Assembly: GCA_026315105.1 (NCBI GenBank)
Contig: CM048750.1
Coordinates: forward strand, 403,096,502 to 403,160,501
Length of the DNA stretch: 64,000 bases
Origin: Locusta migratoria
Taxonomy: Eukaryota; Arthropoda; Insecta; Orthoptera; Acrididae
Direction: 5' to 3'
The number at the start of each line of letters is the position of its first letter. The first letter of the stretch is position 1. Below the pieces are notes generated by a model. That model was given only the letters and a program-made list of their open reading frames with translations, searched no databases and had not been told where the DNA came from. Of the stretch, positions 34,610 through 47,177 are shown one piece after another. A program made the translations under genes and the position numbers.

Positions 34610-37405
34610 TCGGGATTACTTAGGAGGATGTGATCATCAGGAAAGACAACACTGGCATTCTGCGGTTCGGAGCGTGGAATGTTGGATCCCTTAATCAGGT
34701 AGGGAAGTTAGAAAATTTAAAAATGGAAATGGATAGGCTGAAGTTATAGTGGGAATTAGTGAAGTTCGGTGGAAAGAGGAACAGGATTTCTGGTCAGATG
34801 AGTACAGGATTATAAATACAAAATCAGTTGGGGGTGAGGGGGGGTATTAAAGGAGTAGGTCTGATAATAAGAAAATAGGAATGCAGGTAAACTACTATAA
34901 GCAGCGCAGTGACGACATTATCGTAGTCAAGATACACGAAGCCAACACGGATCACAGTACAGGTTTATATGCCAACTAGCTCTGCTGATGATGAGATGGA
35001 AGAAATGTATGAGGAGGTAAAGGGAATTATTTAGACAATTAAGGGACAGGAAAACTTAATTGTGATGAGTTACTGGAATTTGGTAGTAGGAAAAGGGAAG
35101 GAAAAATAGTAGGTGAATATGGACTGGGCAAAAGGAATGAAAGAGGAAGCCGCCTGGCAGAATTTTGCATGGAACCTAATTTAATCATAACAAACACCTG
35201 GTTTAAGAATCACGAAGGTTTACACTGGAAGGTACCAGATAGATTTTATAAGGGTTAAGCATATATTTCAAAACCAGATTTTAAACTGTGACACACCCAG
35301 GGGTAGATGTAGACTCTGACCATGTATTATTGGTAATGAACCGTAGGCTGAAACTGAAAAAAAACTGCAGAAAGGTAGGAAAAGGAGACGGGACCTGGAT
35401 AAATTGAAGAAACCTGAAGTTCTGGAGATTTTCAGAGGGAGCTTTAGGCAACAATTTATAGAAACGGGGGGACATAAAACAGTAAAAGAATGGGTAGCAT
35501 TGAGATATGAAATAGTGAAGGCAGCTGAGGACAAAATAGATAGAAAGGCAAGACCTAAAAAAAATTCTTGGATGACGCAGTAAATACTAAATCTAATTGA
35601 TAAAAGAAGAAAATATAAAAATGCAGTAAATGAAACAGGCAAAATGGAGAACATACGACTAAGAAATGAGATTGACAGGAAGTGCAAAATAGCTAAGCAG
35701 GAGTGGCTGGAAGGCAAATAAGTCTCTAGAAGTGTATAAATAGGGGAAAAATACGTACTGCCTACAGGAAAATAAAACACATTTGGAGACAAGAAAAGCA
35801 GCTGTATGAATATAAAGAACTTAGATGAAAAACCAGTTCCCAGCAAAGACGGAAAAGCTGAAAGGTGGAAAGAATATATGGAGGGGCTCTAGAAAGTAAA
35901 TGAACTTAGAGAGAATATTGTAGGAAGGGAAGAGCATGTAGATGATGAAATAAGAGATACTGTACTGAGAGAGGAATTTGACAGAGCACTGAAAGACTTA
36001 AGACGAAACAAGGCCCCTTGAGTGGACGACATTCCCTCAGAACTACTGAAGTCTCTGGGAGACCAAGCTATGACAGAACTATTTCACCTGATGTGTAAGA
36101 TGCACAAGACAGGGGAAATACCATCAGATTTTAACAAAACTGTAATAATCCCCATTCCAAAGAAAGCAGGTGCTGACAGGTGTGAAAATTAGTCATAGTT
36201 GCAAAATTTTAACACGAATCATTTATTTACAAAAGGATGGAAAAGCTGGTAGAAGCCCTTTTTTTCCCCACCTTGGGGAAGACCAGTTTGTATTCAGGGG
36301 AAATGTAGGAACACGAGGCAGTCCTCACTTTACGGCTTATCTTAGATGGATTAAGGAAAGGCAAACCTACATTTCTAGCTTTTGTAGATTTGGTAAAAGC
36401 TTTTGAAAATGTTGATTGAAATACTCTTTCAGATCTTGAAATCAGCAGGAGTAAAATATAGGGAACGGAAGGTTATTTACAATTTGTTCAAAAACCAGAC
36501 AGCAGTTATCAGAATTGAAGGGCATGAAAGGGATGCAGTGGTTGGGAAGGGAGTAAGACAGGGTTGTAGCCTTTCTCCAATGTTATTGAATTTGTGCATT
36601 GAGCAAGCTATAGAGGAAAGCAAGGAGAAATTTGGAGAAATTAAAGTTCAGGACGAAGAAATAAAAACCTTGTTTTGCTGATGACATAGTAATTGTCAGA
36701 GACAGCAAAGAACCTGTAAGAGCAGTTGAACGGGATGGGCAATGTGTTGAAAGGAGCATATAAGATGAACATTAACAATAGCAAAACAAGGGCAATGGAG
36801 TGCAGTATAATAAAATCAGGTGATGTTGAAGGAATTAGATTAGGTAACGAAACAATAAAGGAGGTAGATGAATTTTGTTACTTGGGCAGGAAAATAAGAA
36901 ATAATGGTCGCAGTACAGATAATATAAAATGGAGAATGGCAATGGGTAGAAAAGTGTTCTTGAAAAAAAATTGAATATCGAATATTAAGCCTAAGGAAGT
37001 CCTTTCTGAAGACATTTGTGTGGAGTGTTTTATTGTATGGGAGTGAAACATGGATGATAAACAGTGCGGACAGGAAGAGGATAGAGGCTTTTGAAATGTG
37101 GTGTTACAAATAATGCTGAAGATTATGTGGGTAGATCGCGTAACCAATGAGGTACTAAACAGAACTGGGGAGAAAAGGAATTTCTGGCATACCTTGACTA
37201 AAAGAAGAGATCGATTGGTAGGAAACATTCATAGACAACAAGGAATTGTGAACTTAGCGTTGAAGGGAAGTGTAAAAATCGCAGAGGGAAACAGATGAAT
37301 ATAGTAAGCAGTTACAAATGGATGTAAGTGGCAGTTCTTATGAGGAGACGAAGAGGGTTTCTCAGGATAGAATAAGACGGAGAGCTGCAGCAAACCAGTC
37401 TCCGA
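34610..37405 (+). mobile_element. RTE/BovB-like LINE relic, plus strand (copy d)
   Basis: This is the longest RTE copy without a large insertion. The endonuclease start is at about 34655-34760 (WNVGSLNQVGKLENLK). The RT core is at 36403-36681 (VVGKGVRQGCSLSPMLLNLC), with a FADDIVIV box just after a frameshift at ~36675. The C-terminal domain is near 37090-37300 (MWVDRVTNEVLNRTGEKR). The 3' end has a GAAGAAGAAG tail (37409-37420). At least six frame breaks or stops lie between these blocks. It is the opposite orientation to copies a, b and c. Confidence 0.87.
36403..36681 (+). pseudogene. RTE-like reverse transcriptase core (copy d), truncated frame
   Basis: The 92-codon frame covers the linker after the first catalytic aspartate (FQILKSAGVKYRE), then RIEGHERDAVVGKGVRQGCS and SPMLLNLCIEQA. 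The catalytic FADD box follows in another frame, so the enzyme is broken at its active site. Confidence 0.8.
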
Positions 37406-37420
37406 ACAGAAGAAGAAGAA

Positions 37421-39225
37421 GAATTTATAGAATGTGTTAATGAACTTCCAAACCATTTACCGAAGAGTAAATTGTGGAATATCATTTCCAATTAAGTTTA
37501 CGACAGTAGGATCAGTTTACAGGCATAACATGACCAAAACAACATTTCTGCATCTTTTTTATTTGGATTTCATTTCTGTTTTCTTAAATGAGAAACTGCA
37601 TGCACGAGTGACAAGAGCGCATCGGGAGGGGGTGGGGACGGGTAGCCTGGCCTCCCCCTCCCCTGCAAGTGGTGAAGATGTTTCGATGTAAACAGAGTGA
37701 ACAGCCTCCACCTGCTGCTAGTATGGTGACAGGCTCATTAGGTGTGCTGTGGCCAGCGCGCGTCATTGTCAGAGATACGCCAGCGGGGACTGTGGTGTTT
37801 TCCGTGTGTGGACGGGATTACCCAGTAGGCCTAGTAAAGTCCGTCTGGACGCAGACAGCGGCCGAAAGCTTCTGAAGTAAAAGCGGTTTTAAGGGCAAAG
37901 GCGGAAAACGTCTGTGAGACAGTCTGAATCTGGTGGTCAGGGCAGCAGCGGCTTTCTTCCTATCTGCGAGGTGTCTGTTATGGGTGTCGTGCGAGCTCGG
38001 TGCTGTTCGTCAGCTCGTTTGCTACTGCAGCTGGCCGTGGCACCGACCGACGGCGACGTAGACGGTAGAGGGCGCTGTTTTTGAAACGGGCCCCGTGGGT
38101 GCAGGTAGTCTTCCCAGCTGGCCGGTGCAAGGGTGCGTGAAAGTTGCCACCTACTTGCCTGAATAATTCTCTTATGGTGAGTCAAGTATAGCATCTCCCA
38201 TATTCAACAATGTGGACCCTGAAATAGTTCTCCATTCACCAATATATAGCTGCAAGCATTCAGTGACAGCTCATTGAACTGCTTAGTTGACATTGAATAA
38301 AAATTCATCATCCTCCTTGAACTTTCTCAAAATGCAGCGTCAGCTTGTCTGCAGCCGGCGACAGTCTGGACGCACCACTTGCTTATTTGGCGTTTCTTCG
38401 TTTTTGTACAAGGTGAACGTAGAGACCGGCAGCTCACATGACACGAGGCGTCGATCCCTCCAGCACCCTGCGTCACTGCAGCCGAATCGCGGGCTATCTG
38501 AGTGACGTGCCAATCCTCAGCGACATTGCTGCGGTTCTCTCTCGACGGACACACTGCAGGCTATCGACGCAGCTTAAGTAATGCAAAAGCAGACTGGGAA
38601 CAGAAAATCACAAAGATCGAATCCCTTCCCGTTCTTCCCATTCTCTACTATCCTTGCTGTAGCCTTCCTTAGTCCATTGCTCCCTTTCAGCTTTGTACGA
38701 ATCTGTTCCGTGACTTGAAAATATTAGTTTCACCAATAAATCTCCATTACCAGTTTGTGGCACTTCTCGAGCCATTACTTGCTGCAGAAATTGTTCTTGC
38801 CGACGCTTGTTAGGTAGACGGTCACATTGCGTATGCTTGAAGCTAGTGTGATAGTGTCGAACACTTTCTTCCATCGTCGTCATGTTTGCTGCTGCTAAGC
38901 TGGTTGTTTATCATCCTTCTCTCGGACATCTCCAGTCGTGTCCCAGGAAGTTGTCGGTTACCTGTAGTGCCTCGCCGATTGGCTCGCAAGCCCTCGACCA
39001 GTGCTTGTCTCGCCATCCTATGGTGAGGTCTATTCGTGACTCTGAGCTCGAGTCTGGCCGTTCGGTGGAGAAGCAGGCCCCCACCATGCAAATTATTCTC
39101 CCAGAAAGGAAAATTGACTAGCATTTTGGGTTCTGAATGGCCTGAGTCGAATGTGCTGAAAAATTTCTGTGCAGTCAAGGTCTCTGCATAAGTGTGGTAG
39201 TCCTCATGGAAGGTCACTTGCAGGG
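37421..39225. other. Stretch without recognised genes, partly GC-rich
   Basis: Moderately GC-rich at 37610-38160. Minus-strand frames at 38608-38883 and 38843-39217 (91 and 124 codons) overlap by 41 bp and have no domain I recognise. They might be remains of an unclassified retroelement, since LINE sequence begins immediately after. Confidence 0.4.
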
Positions 39226-39478
39226 GACTCAGTTCTTTGTCGCCTACTTATAGGCCATTCCTGGTTTATGCACGGCCACCTTACGTTTCGAGAGGATCCA
39301 CCTGTCACCGTGGTGCTGTCGTGACAGTGGTTCACCAGCTAGTGGACTGCCCCTCTTTCAGCCCCATTGTGGCAGTCTTTGAATCTGCCTTCTGCACTCC
39401 CTTTAATTCTCAGTAACGACTCCTCAGTGGCGCACTGTCAAGTTTTATCTGCCAGATGGATTTTTATCATTCCATTTA
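39226..39478 (+). mobile_element. LINE ORF2 C-terminal fragment (third non-LTR type), host of the Harbinger insertion
   Basis: Translation gives RLLIGHSWFMHGHLTFREDP, then, after one frame change, a block reading VVHQLVDCPSF. This is the pattern (R-GH-H-L..PP..C..TV.H.L..CP) of the Cys/His region at the end of RNase H-bearing LINEs. It differs from copies 1-3. The likely 3' continuation is at 41111-41540, after the Harbinger-like element. Confidence 0.6.
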
Positions 39479-41107
39479 GGGCCGGTTTGTCAATGTCTCG
39501 TTAAGTTCCGGTTAAGATTTTAACTTGCCGTTAGCGGAGAACTGCGTTTGTCAATGTTTCGTTATGAGTTAACCAGACGTTAAAAGACCTCAAACTGGCC
39601 GTTACGTTAACGAGTAGAATTCTCCTCATTACACGGCTAACTATCAGTTAAGTGAGAATCTGTATGAAAATAGAAAGATTCCAAAGCGCTAAAATACTGC
39701 ATTATATTCACGTGATAAGACCGATTTATCGAATAAAGTTACAGAAGCACTAAAAGTATGAAAAACTAGTGTGGAAAGCAGCTTAATTGAAAAGTTTTAT
39801 CGTCATATTTCTCGCCCCCCATCCAAGTCAGTAACTAGCAGATGAGTTTGATATATTGTAGATACGCAACATAACCTTAAAATTATTGTTGAGATATCAC
39901 AATACAAACTTTGGGTAACGACTAGTTCAGTGAGAATCGGTATGATGAAAATGGTTGGAATAAGAGATTTGGTTGACAATGAAGACGATGTCAATATTTT
40001 AGACGAACTAAAAGGTCATTGCTCCTACAATGCGACCTAGACGTATTTATGTTCGCCCAAATCATTTTGAATGCTGAGATGATGCAGAATTTATTACTCT
40101 ATTTCGTCTTGGAAACGCTACATGACAAACTCCACGACCGTATGAGTCCAACAGGTAGTTACGTATTTTGTAAGTTATTTGTCATAACAGAAAACATTGA
40201 TGCCTGCAAGCTTATTAATTCAGTATTTGGTTAAATTGTACCACGCTTCTTGCCGGGCTGCAGTGGTTATGTTGGCATCAATGGTAATGACGGCGCCTCA
40301 GACGACCAATAAATGTTTTTTCGTGACAACTTCAATTAAAACGTAAATTATTTTTTCTGAACGGACAAGGGGACATAAAAACCTGTCGACCATGGAGCAG
40401 CTACAGTATTAATTTTTCTGCGAGTGAAACGAGCAGCAATAACATTTTCTCTGTAGCTCGTGAAAAATATTAACACAATTCTACACTTCATTGTTCATCT
40501 GTTGCCAACATAAGCACTGGGGCCCGGCGAGAAGCGTCGTAAAGTTTTACTCAGTATTTACTTATGCTTGTTGCGCCTAGTGTGAGGCATAAAATGATTA
40601 CTTCCTCCGCTTGCACTACGATACTACACACTTGGCATGTTATTGTACTAAGCCCTAAGCCTTTTTACAGTCTTAAATTTTCCGTGGAAAGCACTGAATT
40701 CGTCACACGCGGTCATATCGCCTTTTTCTTCTCCTTCCATGTCGTGACGTCCGTTTTTACATCCAATGCACCCTTTTCTCTATTGAGGATACAACACACT
40801 CGCAATAACTTCTTATAAAATTCGAGCTTCTTTCACGTTTGTTTTCCATAACGCCAATTAACTATCTGCTAACCTCTTCCCTGATAGTTAAATAAGGGAA
40901 ACAGCTGTTTAGACCGCACTTTCGACTAGGTTGGCAATAGAAACAAATGAAATATATCGTACCTTCTCGTTTTCTCCAGGTGAGCAAACGAGAGGTGTAT
41001 CTGGCAATGACAAACGCAATGCACTTAACTCGCACATTTAACTGGAAGTTAAAGGAATCTTCTCGGTTACTAACGAGAAGATTAACGAGAGATGGACGAA
41101 CCGGCCC
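39479..41107. mobile_element. PIF/Harbinger-like DNA transposon, degenerate
   Basis: The terminal inverted repeats are GGGCCGGTTTGTCAATGTCT at the left and GGGCCGGTTCGTCCATCTCT (reverse complement) at the right, continuing to CTCGTTAA in both. TTA flanks both ends (39476-39478 and 41108-41110), the 3-bp target duplication typical of PIF/Harbinger. Near 40029-40150 the + strand encodes a HARBI1-like N-terminal motif with two stops (RPRRIYVRPNHFE, then DDAEFITLFRLG). The 1,629-bp length is too short for a complete element, and no DDE domain is seen, so it is an internally deleted copy. Confidence 0.85.
40029..40157 (+). pseudogene. HARBI1-like transposase N-terminal remnant
   Basis: In the frame beginning ATGCGACC the peptide reads MRPRRIYVRPNHFEC, a stop, DDAEFITLFRLGNAT, another stop. 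The layout of basic residues, then N-H-F, then D-D-EF-..-FRL-K is that of Harbinger transposase N-termini. No catalytic region follows. Recognition is by pattern; a profile search should confirm it. Confidence 0.6.
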
Positions 41108-41110
41108 TTA

Positions 41111-42539
41111 GTGTTGGGTACCACAGGTTCTCTCCCCTCCAGAAATTTTGGGTCGTCAGTCCTGCTTCGGGCTGGAGGTTTTCAGTGTGTGCAGAGTGGC
41201 TGGCTCATTCTTTATTATCCTTGTGATCAGTCAGCCACGGTATCCTGCTGTAATTTTTTAGTTAACCCAACCACTTGCTCTACCTTCCGTTTCCCGTTTT
41301 TCTGTAGTGCTCATTGCTGCTCTGTATATATTCAGAGTTTACGCCTCTCGTTGGTGCTGAGTTATTTTTTACTGTGTTTTTTATTTTTGTTTGTTACTAT
41401 GTTTTTATGGATTCTTACATTTCATTCTGCCACTTTGAAACAGAATACTCAGCTTTTCAACATTACAATGTATGGGGGTTCTGCTCGCTGCAACATTATT
41501 CTCCTGCGGCGTCGTGGTAGAAATAAATACTCATAGGTACAATTTTTCACTTCTTTAATTTGCAGTCAGTGCTTCTCCACCAAACATTACAACTTTAAAC
41601 TTGCGTACACACAACACAGACTGGCATAGATTCTGGCATAGATAGTACGTCAGAAGCGAAAAACTCGAACTCCCCCACGCAAGGCGGTGAAGCAAATGTA
41701 TAACATAGACAATAGTGGCATTACATTATCCATTGTTCATAACAAGTGAATATACTGATTTACAATTACTGAACATACAAATAAAACATTTCATGTACAC
41801 AAGAATAATCACAATGTAAAATAAAAACTATGCATACAATAATTTTAGATGGCGCGTGTATTTTTAAGACGAAATTTCCGATCTTTCTGTTAACAACAAA
41901 GTGCGATGTTGAATGTCAATTTGTTATTGAGTACATCATACATGTTCCTAAAATATATTGAACTATCAAATATATTGTCAATTCTGAAACTAGGTTTAAA
42001 ATCTCACGTCAGTCAATATATACAAAGAATTAAAATATTGGAATTTCGACTATTACATTAACACAATTGGTCAATACAACTTATGAGCCTAACATATATA
42101 CAGTGCTATTTATTTTGATTTACATACAATTTTTGATGTCATTTTACATTTCAAGAATTAGAACGAAAAGACAACTATTGTTTACAGAACTGTCTGGAAA
42201 GGATCTAAACAAATCTCTTAATTAATAAAATCTATCACTTGTTTTAATCACAGTATCACCGACAGTCCTACACTGATTCCTAGGCTGGCTATTTCGTTTT
42301 TAACTAACTTCACACGCCACATATCACTATTAAACCACACGATTCCGGCTCCGGCGCAGACGGTATCGTACAGTAACATTGAGATGTGGGCCAGCAGTAT
42401 TGTCACATTACAATGAGGCGGCGGATTGATGATCCTGCTGTTTAGACCTCTTGAAAATCCGCAACAATAGTTTATTGAGAAAGTGCCAGTTTTTTCCAGG
42501 TGACACAAAAATGGTGGAATGACGCCTTTGTCTCTACAG
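41111..42539. other. Sequence upstream of the first visible gene exon
   Basis: The first ~400 bp may be the 3' part of the LINE fragment cut by the Harbinger element. The rest is AT-rich with no recognised feature. Because the exon at 42540 begins with a splice acceptor, at least its right-hand part must be intron of the protease-homologue gene. Confidence 0.55.
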
Positions 42540-42944
42540 GATCAACACGCCGAAGGTGGAGCGGTGCCCCGGCGTGCAGCGCTGCTGCCAGGAGCCGCCC
42601 CGCCGCCCCACGGGCTCAGACGCCCCCGGCACGCCCTCGGCCCCGCCGCCCACGCCCTCGCCGCCCACGCCCTCGCCGCCCTTCGTGGAGCCGCAGCCCG
42701 TCACGCAGACTGCCCAGCCCCCCGTCGACGTCCCGGTCGGGCCCGTCAAGTCCGGCTGCGGGGTGAGGCGCGGCATGTCGCCGGCCAACGACAACGCCAC
42801 GACGTTCGCAGAGTTCCCCTGGATGCTGGTCGTTCAAGAGGCCGTGTATCCGGGCGACGGCAAACCGCCCGTCTTCATTTTCAAGTGCGGCGCTTCACTC
42901 GTCCACCCGCAAGTTGCCCTCACTGCTGCACATTGTCTTAAAAG
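42540..42944 (+). CDS. Clip-domain serine protease homologue, internal exon A
   Basis: The acceptor TCTCTACAG (ends 42539) and donor GTGAGG (starts 42945) bound 405 bp. The reading frame begins with the last base of a split codon, then INTPKVERCPGVQRCC, the double-cysteine end of a clip domain. A proline-rich linker follows (SAPPPTPSPPTPSPP), then CGVRRG, the cysteine that in this family tethers linker to protease domain. The catalytic domain starts without an R-IVGG activation site (TTFAEFPWMLVV) and reaches TAAHC with His57. This layout is that of phenoloxidase-activating factor 2-like homologues, secreted haemolymph proteins that act as cofactors in prophenoloxidase activation. The signal peptide and most of the clip domain lie upstream of the window. 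Confidence 0.92.
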
Positions 42945-43027
42945 GTGAGGCCGTAATTTGCGGGAATATGACGGTCGTCAGTTAGCAATTGCCTTAAATA
43001 ACGAGGAACTGTTGCTTCCGATTTCAG

Positions 43028-43296
43028 GTTGATTCCGCAGGATGTAAAAGTCAGAGCGGGAATATGGGACCTGACGGCAACAGCGGAACCGTTGCCCCAC
43101 CAGGAGCGCCGCGTCATAAAGATAATAAGACATCCTCTGTTTGAAGAGAAAACGCTCTTCAATGACATAGCTCTCTTGGTTCTGGATAAAACTTTCGACG
43201 AAGCACTAAACGTCGAAGTTACGTGCCTGCCTCCCCCTTCAGTAGATTTAACAGGTCTTCGATGCATTGCAACTGGATGGGGTACTTCTTCTCCTG
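43028..43296 (+). CDS. Clip-domain serine protease homologue, internal exon B
   Basis: It is joined to exon A across an 83-bp intron (42945-43027); the split codon AG|G restores Arg. The acceptor is ATTTCAG and the donor is GTAAAT. The 269-bp exon encodes VRAGIWDLT, HQERRVIKIIRHP, FNDIALLVLDK with Asp102 of the triad, and CLPPPSVDL, ending in ATGWGTSSPG. Sequence and spacing are as expected for the middle of a chymotrypsin fold. The next exon is 18.3 kb away. Confidence 0.93.
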
Positions 43297-43572
43297 GTAA
43301 ATATTAATGTTAATTTTTTTATAAGAAAAGGAATTTGATTTGTATGACACAATCAAAGGTGCTTGCAATTTCTTGAAATGTTATAGGTTTTTGTAGACAT
43401 ACAAAAATGTGAATATTAAAAAATAAACTTCAAAACAAGGATTAATAATATGTAGATAGGAACAACTCACCGTAAAGACGTTGAGCTGCCGACAGACAAA
43501 AATAAGATACACAAAGTTTTAGGCCTACTTAACACAATGGAACATTACACTTGTACTGAAACAAATAAATAA

Positions 43573-44260
43573 TCTATATCTATACTAATAATCTGTAAAT
43601 ATAGGCCTGTCGCTGTTCACTTAAATCTTCGAAACTACTGGACGAATCTTCATGCGGTTTTCACAGGAAACACGACAAAAGTTTGGGTTAACATATAGGC
43701 ATAATTTTATCAAAATCAGATCACGAAAAAAAAAAGTTATTTTAACTGTTTTCAGTAACCGTCGTGTCTGTTCAAGTATTAAAAACCTCTTATCTCCGAA
43801 ACTACTTCACAAATTTGCATGGGTTTTCACAGGTAACTTGAGCGTAACTCTGGGCAACATTTAGACTTTATCTCATAAAAAATATGATCACGGAAAAAAG
43901 GATACCGTAATTTGAATTTTTATCTACGACCGTCATGTGTCTCCTTGGACACGTTTATCTCCAAAACTACTTGACAAATTTTCATGGATTTTCACACGTA
44001 ACTTGACCATATCGTGCGGTTACATAAAGGCTTCAATAATTAAAATCGGATCAGAGAAAATAAAGCTATCATAATTTAATCATTTGTTTAAAAGCTATCG
44101 TGTATGTCTATTTGTTTAAGATAATCTCCAAAAGTACTTCCCCAAATTTCATGGGTTTCCAAAGGTAAATTGAGAAGAGTTTAGAGAGTGACATAGGCTT
44201 CATTTCATCAAAATCGGATCAGGAAAAGATATCGTAATTTGTAGTTTCTGGTGTTTGCTA
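43573..44260. repeat. Array of ~150-bp repeat units in the intron
   Basis: Four diverged units, each with a TCTCCRAAACTACTTSACAAA-like block and then GGGTTTTCACAGGTAACTTG-like and AAAATCGGATCA-like blocks (near 43620, 43790, 43960, 44125). No coding potential. It is similar in period to the arrays at 0.1-0.4 and 1.5-2.2 kb but not clearly the same sequence. Confidence 0.75.
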
Positions 44261-44359
44261 TGCTTGAATTGTAGCGTAGTATAGCAAAGATCCGATAGAG
44301 GCACTGTTTCTTATTAAGTATACCAAATAAATAAACAAGGAGGTATTCTAACAACCTTG

Positions 44360-45250
44360 CAAATAACTAATAGATGGCGACTTTGCGTTTTTTATTCACA
44401 TAACGTGTAATACAGCGAAACAAGGGCTACGATTTGCAGCGGTGTAGTATATTTGCAACGAGCGTTGAATCCTTTTTTGAAAATCAGTCACGTACAATAA
44501 GGGGAATAATTCGTTGTGTTGAAAATAAAATGATTAATGTTGTTCCTATCAGTAAATTAATGATCCTCCAAAAGTGAATATTTCGTTGCCAATGTTAATA
44601 TACTAAATCGCTGCCACTGCAAGTAAAACTTAACCCAGGTACGACACAATGCCTTGCAATGCCATGAAATGAAGAGACAAGAAAAAGGGATCCTTTCCGC
44701 GGGTATCATTTGAAGTTCAAAAATGACGATGTTCCTTCCCGTCTATCGATGTTTTCATTTACGAAGAATTCTTTGCAAGGAAAACTGAAATTATGTTTCT
44801 CTTCTGATTTCGGTGCGTACTTATTACATCTTAGTCCATTCTGTTTACGAATTCCTTGAAACCGTCATAGTACATGAAAGTACAAAGTGAAGCGACGTTA
44901 GCTACATAGTACGTACACCAAATAACTAATTAGGCCGTTGCTGAATTTTTTCATTCTCATAACTACGGTGTAATACGCCACAAGAACAGGTTCTTTTATT
45001 TACGGCGGCGGCCTTGTGTGCCGATGTTGGCAACGGCTTTTTCAAAAATCGGTCGCGTAGAATAAGGGGCATAATTCTTTTTGTTCACGATGAAATAATG
45101 TATGCTGTTCTTTTTAGTAAATTAATCATCCTCCTAAAGCGAATAGTTAGTTGGCAACTATAGCAATCTAAACTGCTGCCACTGCAAGTAATATTTAACC
45201 TAGGTAGGACACAATATTTTGTTCCCCATATGCTTTGCAATGTCATGGAA
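44360..45250. repeat. Diverged ~300-bp direct duplication
   Basis: 44360-44670 and 44920-45250 share long similar blocks in the same order: AAATAACTAAT, GTGTAATAC, AATAAGGGG..ATAATTC, AGTAAATTAAT, CTGCCACTGCAAGTAA and TTGCAATG. The offset is about 560 bp. The blocks are coding-free. It is an old segmental duplication or two copies of an unknown element. Confidence 0.75.
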
Positions 45251-46900
45251 AGAAAAGTGCATCTTTCTACGGTTATAACCACTAAATTGTACATAGAGTA
45301 GGAAATATCTATAGAGTGAGCATTGCTTTCTGTGCATCTTCTGAACATTAAGCTATAATTACCACATGATATTGAAACAAAGCCGCTCATTTCACACATT
45401 TATTTGCTCTTAAGATCGGTTTGTACTGCATTGGCTGCAAAGAAACCCAACCTTCTTTTCACACAGCAACCACATAACATGAAATAATAAATGTCACAGA
45501 AGCAAGAACAAAGTTCAGGAAGCATCACTAAAAGGTCATTTACACGTAGTCATCCATCTTAACTGAACAAAGATAGTCATCCACCTTAAAGTTGAGGACA
45601 GTCTGTTCTGTGAATCTGAATGCTCACTTAAGAGATTTCTGCTCTTTGCTTGCCACTAGGAATAATATACACACTAGAGCGACAAACTCAACAGAAACGT
45701 CTGCTTTCATAATTGTTCGGTACAATATTGTGATAAAAATTTGTAATTACTTACTTTTGGTGCGGACTACATTACGATAAAGACATCTTCTTTTACAGAG
45801 ACAATTGTACTTGGTTCTAATCAGATTTCTGAACAACAGTTCTATTACATAAGGTTAATTTCAACTTTGTGTGTTACGAAGTAATCACTGTGGGACGAGA
45901 GAACATGCATTAGCTGAATGATTGGCCGATGCTGCTAACGCAGTCAATACAATTTACTGGAAATACTATATTTAATGGAAAGTTCTATACAGACGATCAG
46001 CTGACACCATTCCTTCGATTACCCAGACATACTTTATTGCACATTGACACCACTATGATTTCTTATTTAGACAGACATGAACTGCTCTGTTGATTGAATT
46101 AACAGACTTTCAGCATTTGTAGAGTTTTCAATATTAGGGATCGCTGCACACAGAATAGTTACATTGTCCGCAGTGCAACACTGCAACATACTAATACTTC
46201 AGAATACACTTACTGTGAGAGATACGTAAACAGTTCAGTACTACATCACAGAACCAAACATGGCACTGTTGTTGTTGCTGCTGTTGTTGTTGTTGTTTCT
46301 CATCTCACCAATAGAAGTGTTGTCATAAGTTTATGCCAAACAGACAATTACACACTGCAGCCTTAACTTTGTGAACCAAACTAACATTGAATTTACATCA
46401 TTCCAGAGTACGGACACACATTACACTTTCTGTATGAAAAACTTAATGAACATTCATCATTTTTGACAATGACTTCTACTTAAATTTGACATCTTGGCTA
46501 GGAGAACTGAGCTTAGTGACAGTGATCCAACAAGGATTCTGTTTTTGCTGACCTAAGTCTGAAACCTTAAAAACCATGAGATACACGGTTCCCTCTTTAA
46601 CAACCGTTGTGAAGCACGGGCTTATAAGCTAGTCACACAATAAAATGGAAAATATGGTGATAAAGCCTTATTTTTCAGTTATGCATCAACACGTAAATTA
46701 GAACAGCACAATGTACAGAATAATTGTGAACACTAATACTTGTCTGATTTTTGTCTATGAATTAAAAGATTCCGGGGTGAAATGTTGCTGCCTTTGTAGA
46801 TTTCCTGATTTTTTACTCTAGTAGTTATTTTACTGAATTCTAACAATATAATGACAATGTACTTGCTGCAAAGACGTACAATGAGCTGCAGCAGGCACAT

Positions 46901-46902
<2 letters not shown>
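45251..46902. other. Intronic AT-rich DNA
   Basis: No recognisable element except a short GTT-rich stretch near 46266-46300. Confidence 0.5.

Positions 46903-46967
<65 letters not shown>
46903..46967. repeat. (CT)n microsatellite
   Basis: About 32 uninterrupted CT dinucleotides; it produces artificial RE-repeat open frames on the minus strand. Confidence 0.97.
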
Positions 46968-46971
<4 letters not shown>

Positions 46972-47177
46972 ATTGAAATAAAGCATATGCTCCACTGCAA
47001 GTTGTGCCATAGTGATGTAACCTGGTTTTTGATCACAGTTTAGCCTTTCATGCTAAAGGGACCACTCACACATTCAATAATTGACAATAATATTGTCTGT
47101 AATATATCAAACCTTAAATACATTTCAGTGGTCCTTACATCATATTATTTTCATTATCTTCAGTTAGCAATAAAATT

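Noticed and set aside
42500..42941. Alternative-frame open frames over the first protease-homologue exon
   Set aside because: They are shadows of the GC-rich linker; only one frame gives the clip end, the linker and the TAAHC motif with consistent splice phases.
46733..47036. Arg-Glu repeat proteins on the minus strand
   Set aside because: Translation of the CT microsatellite.
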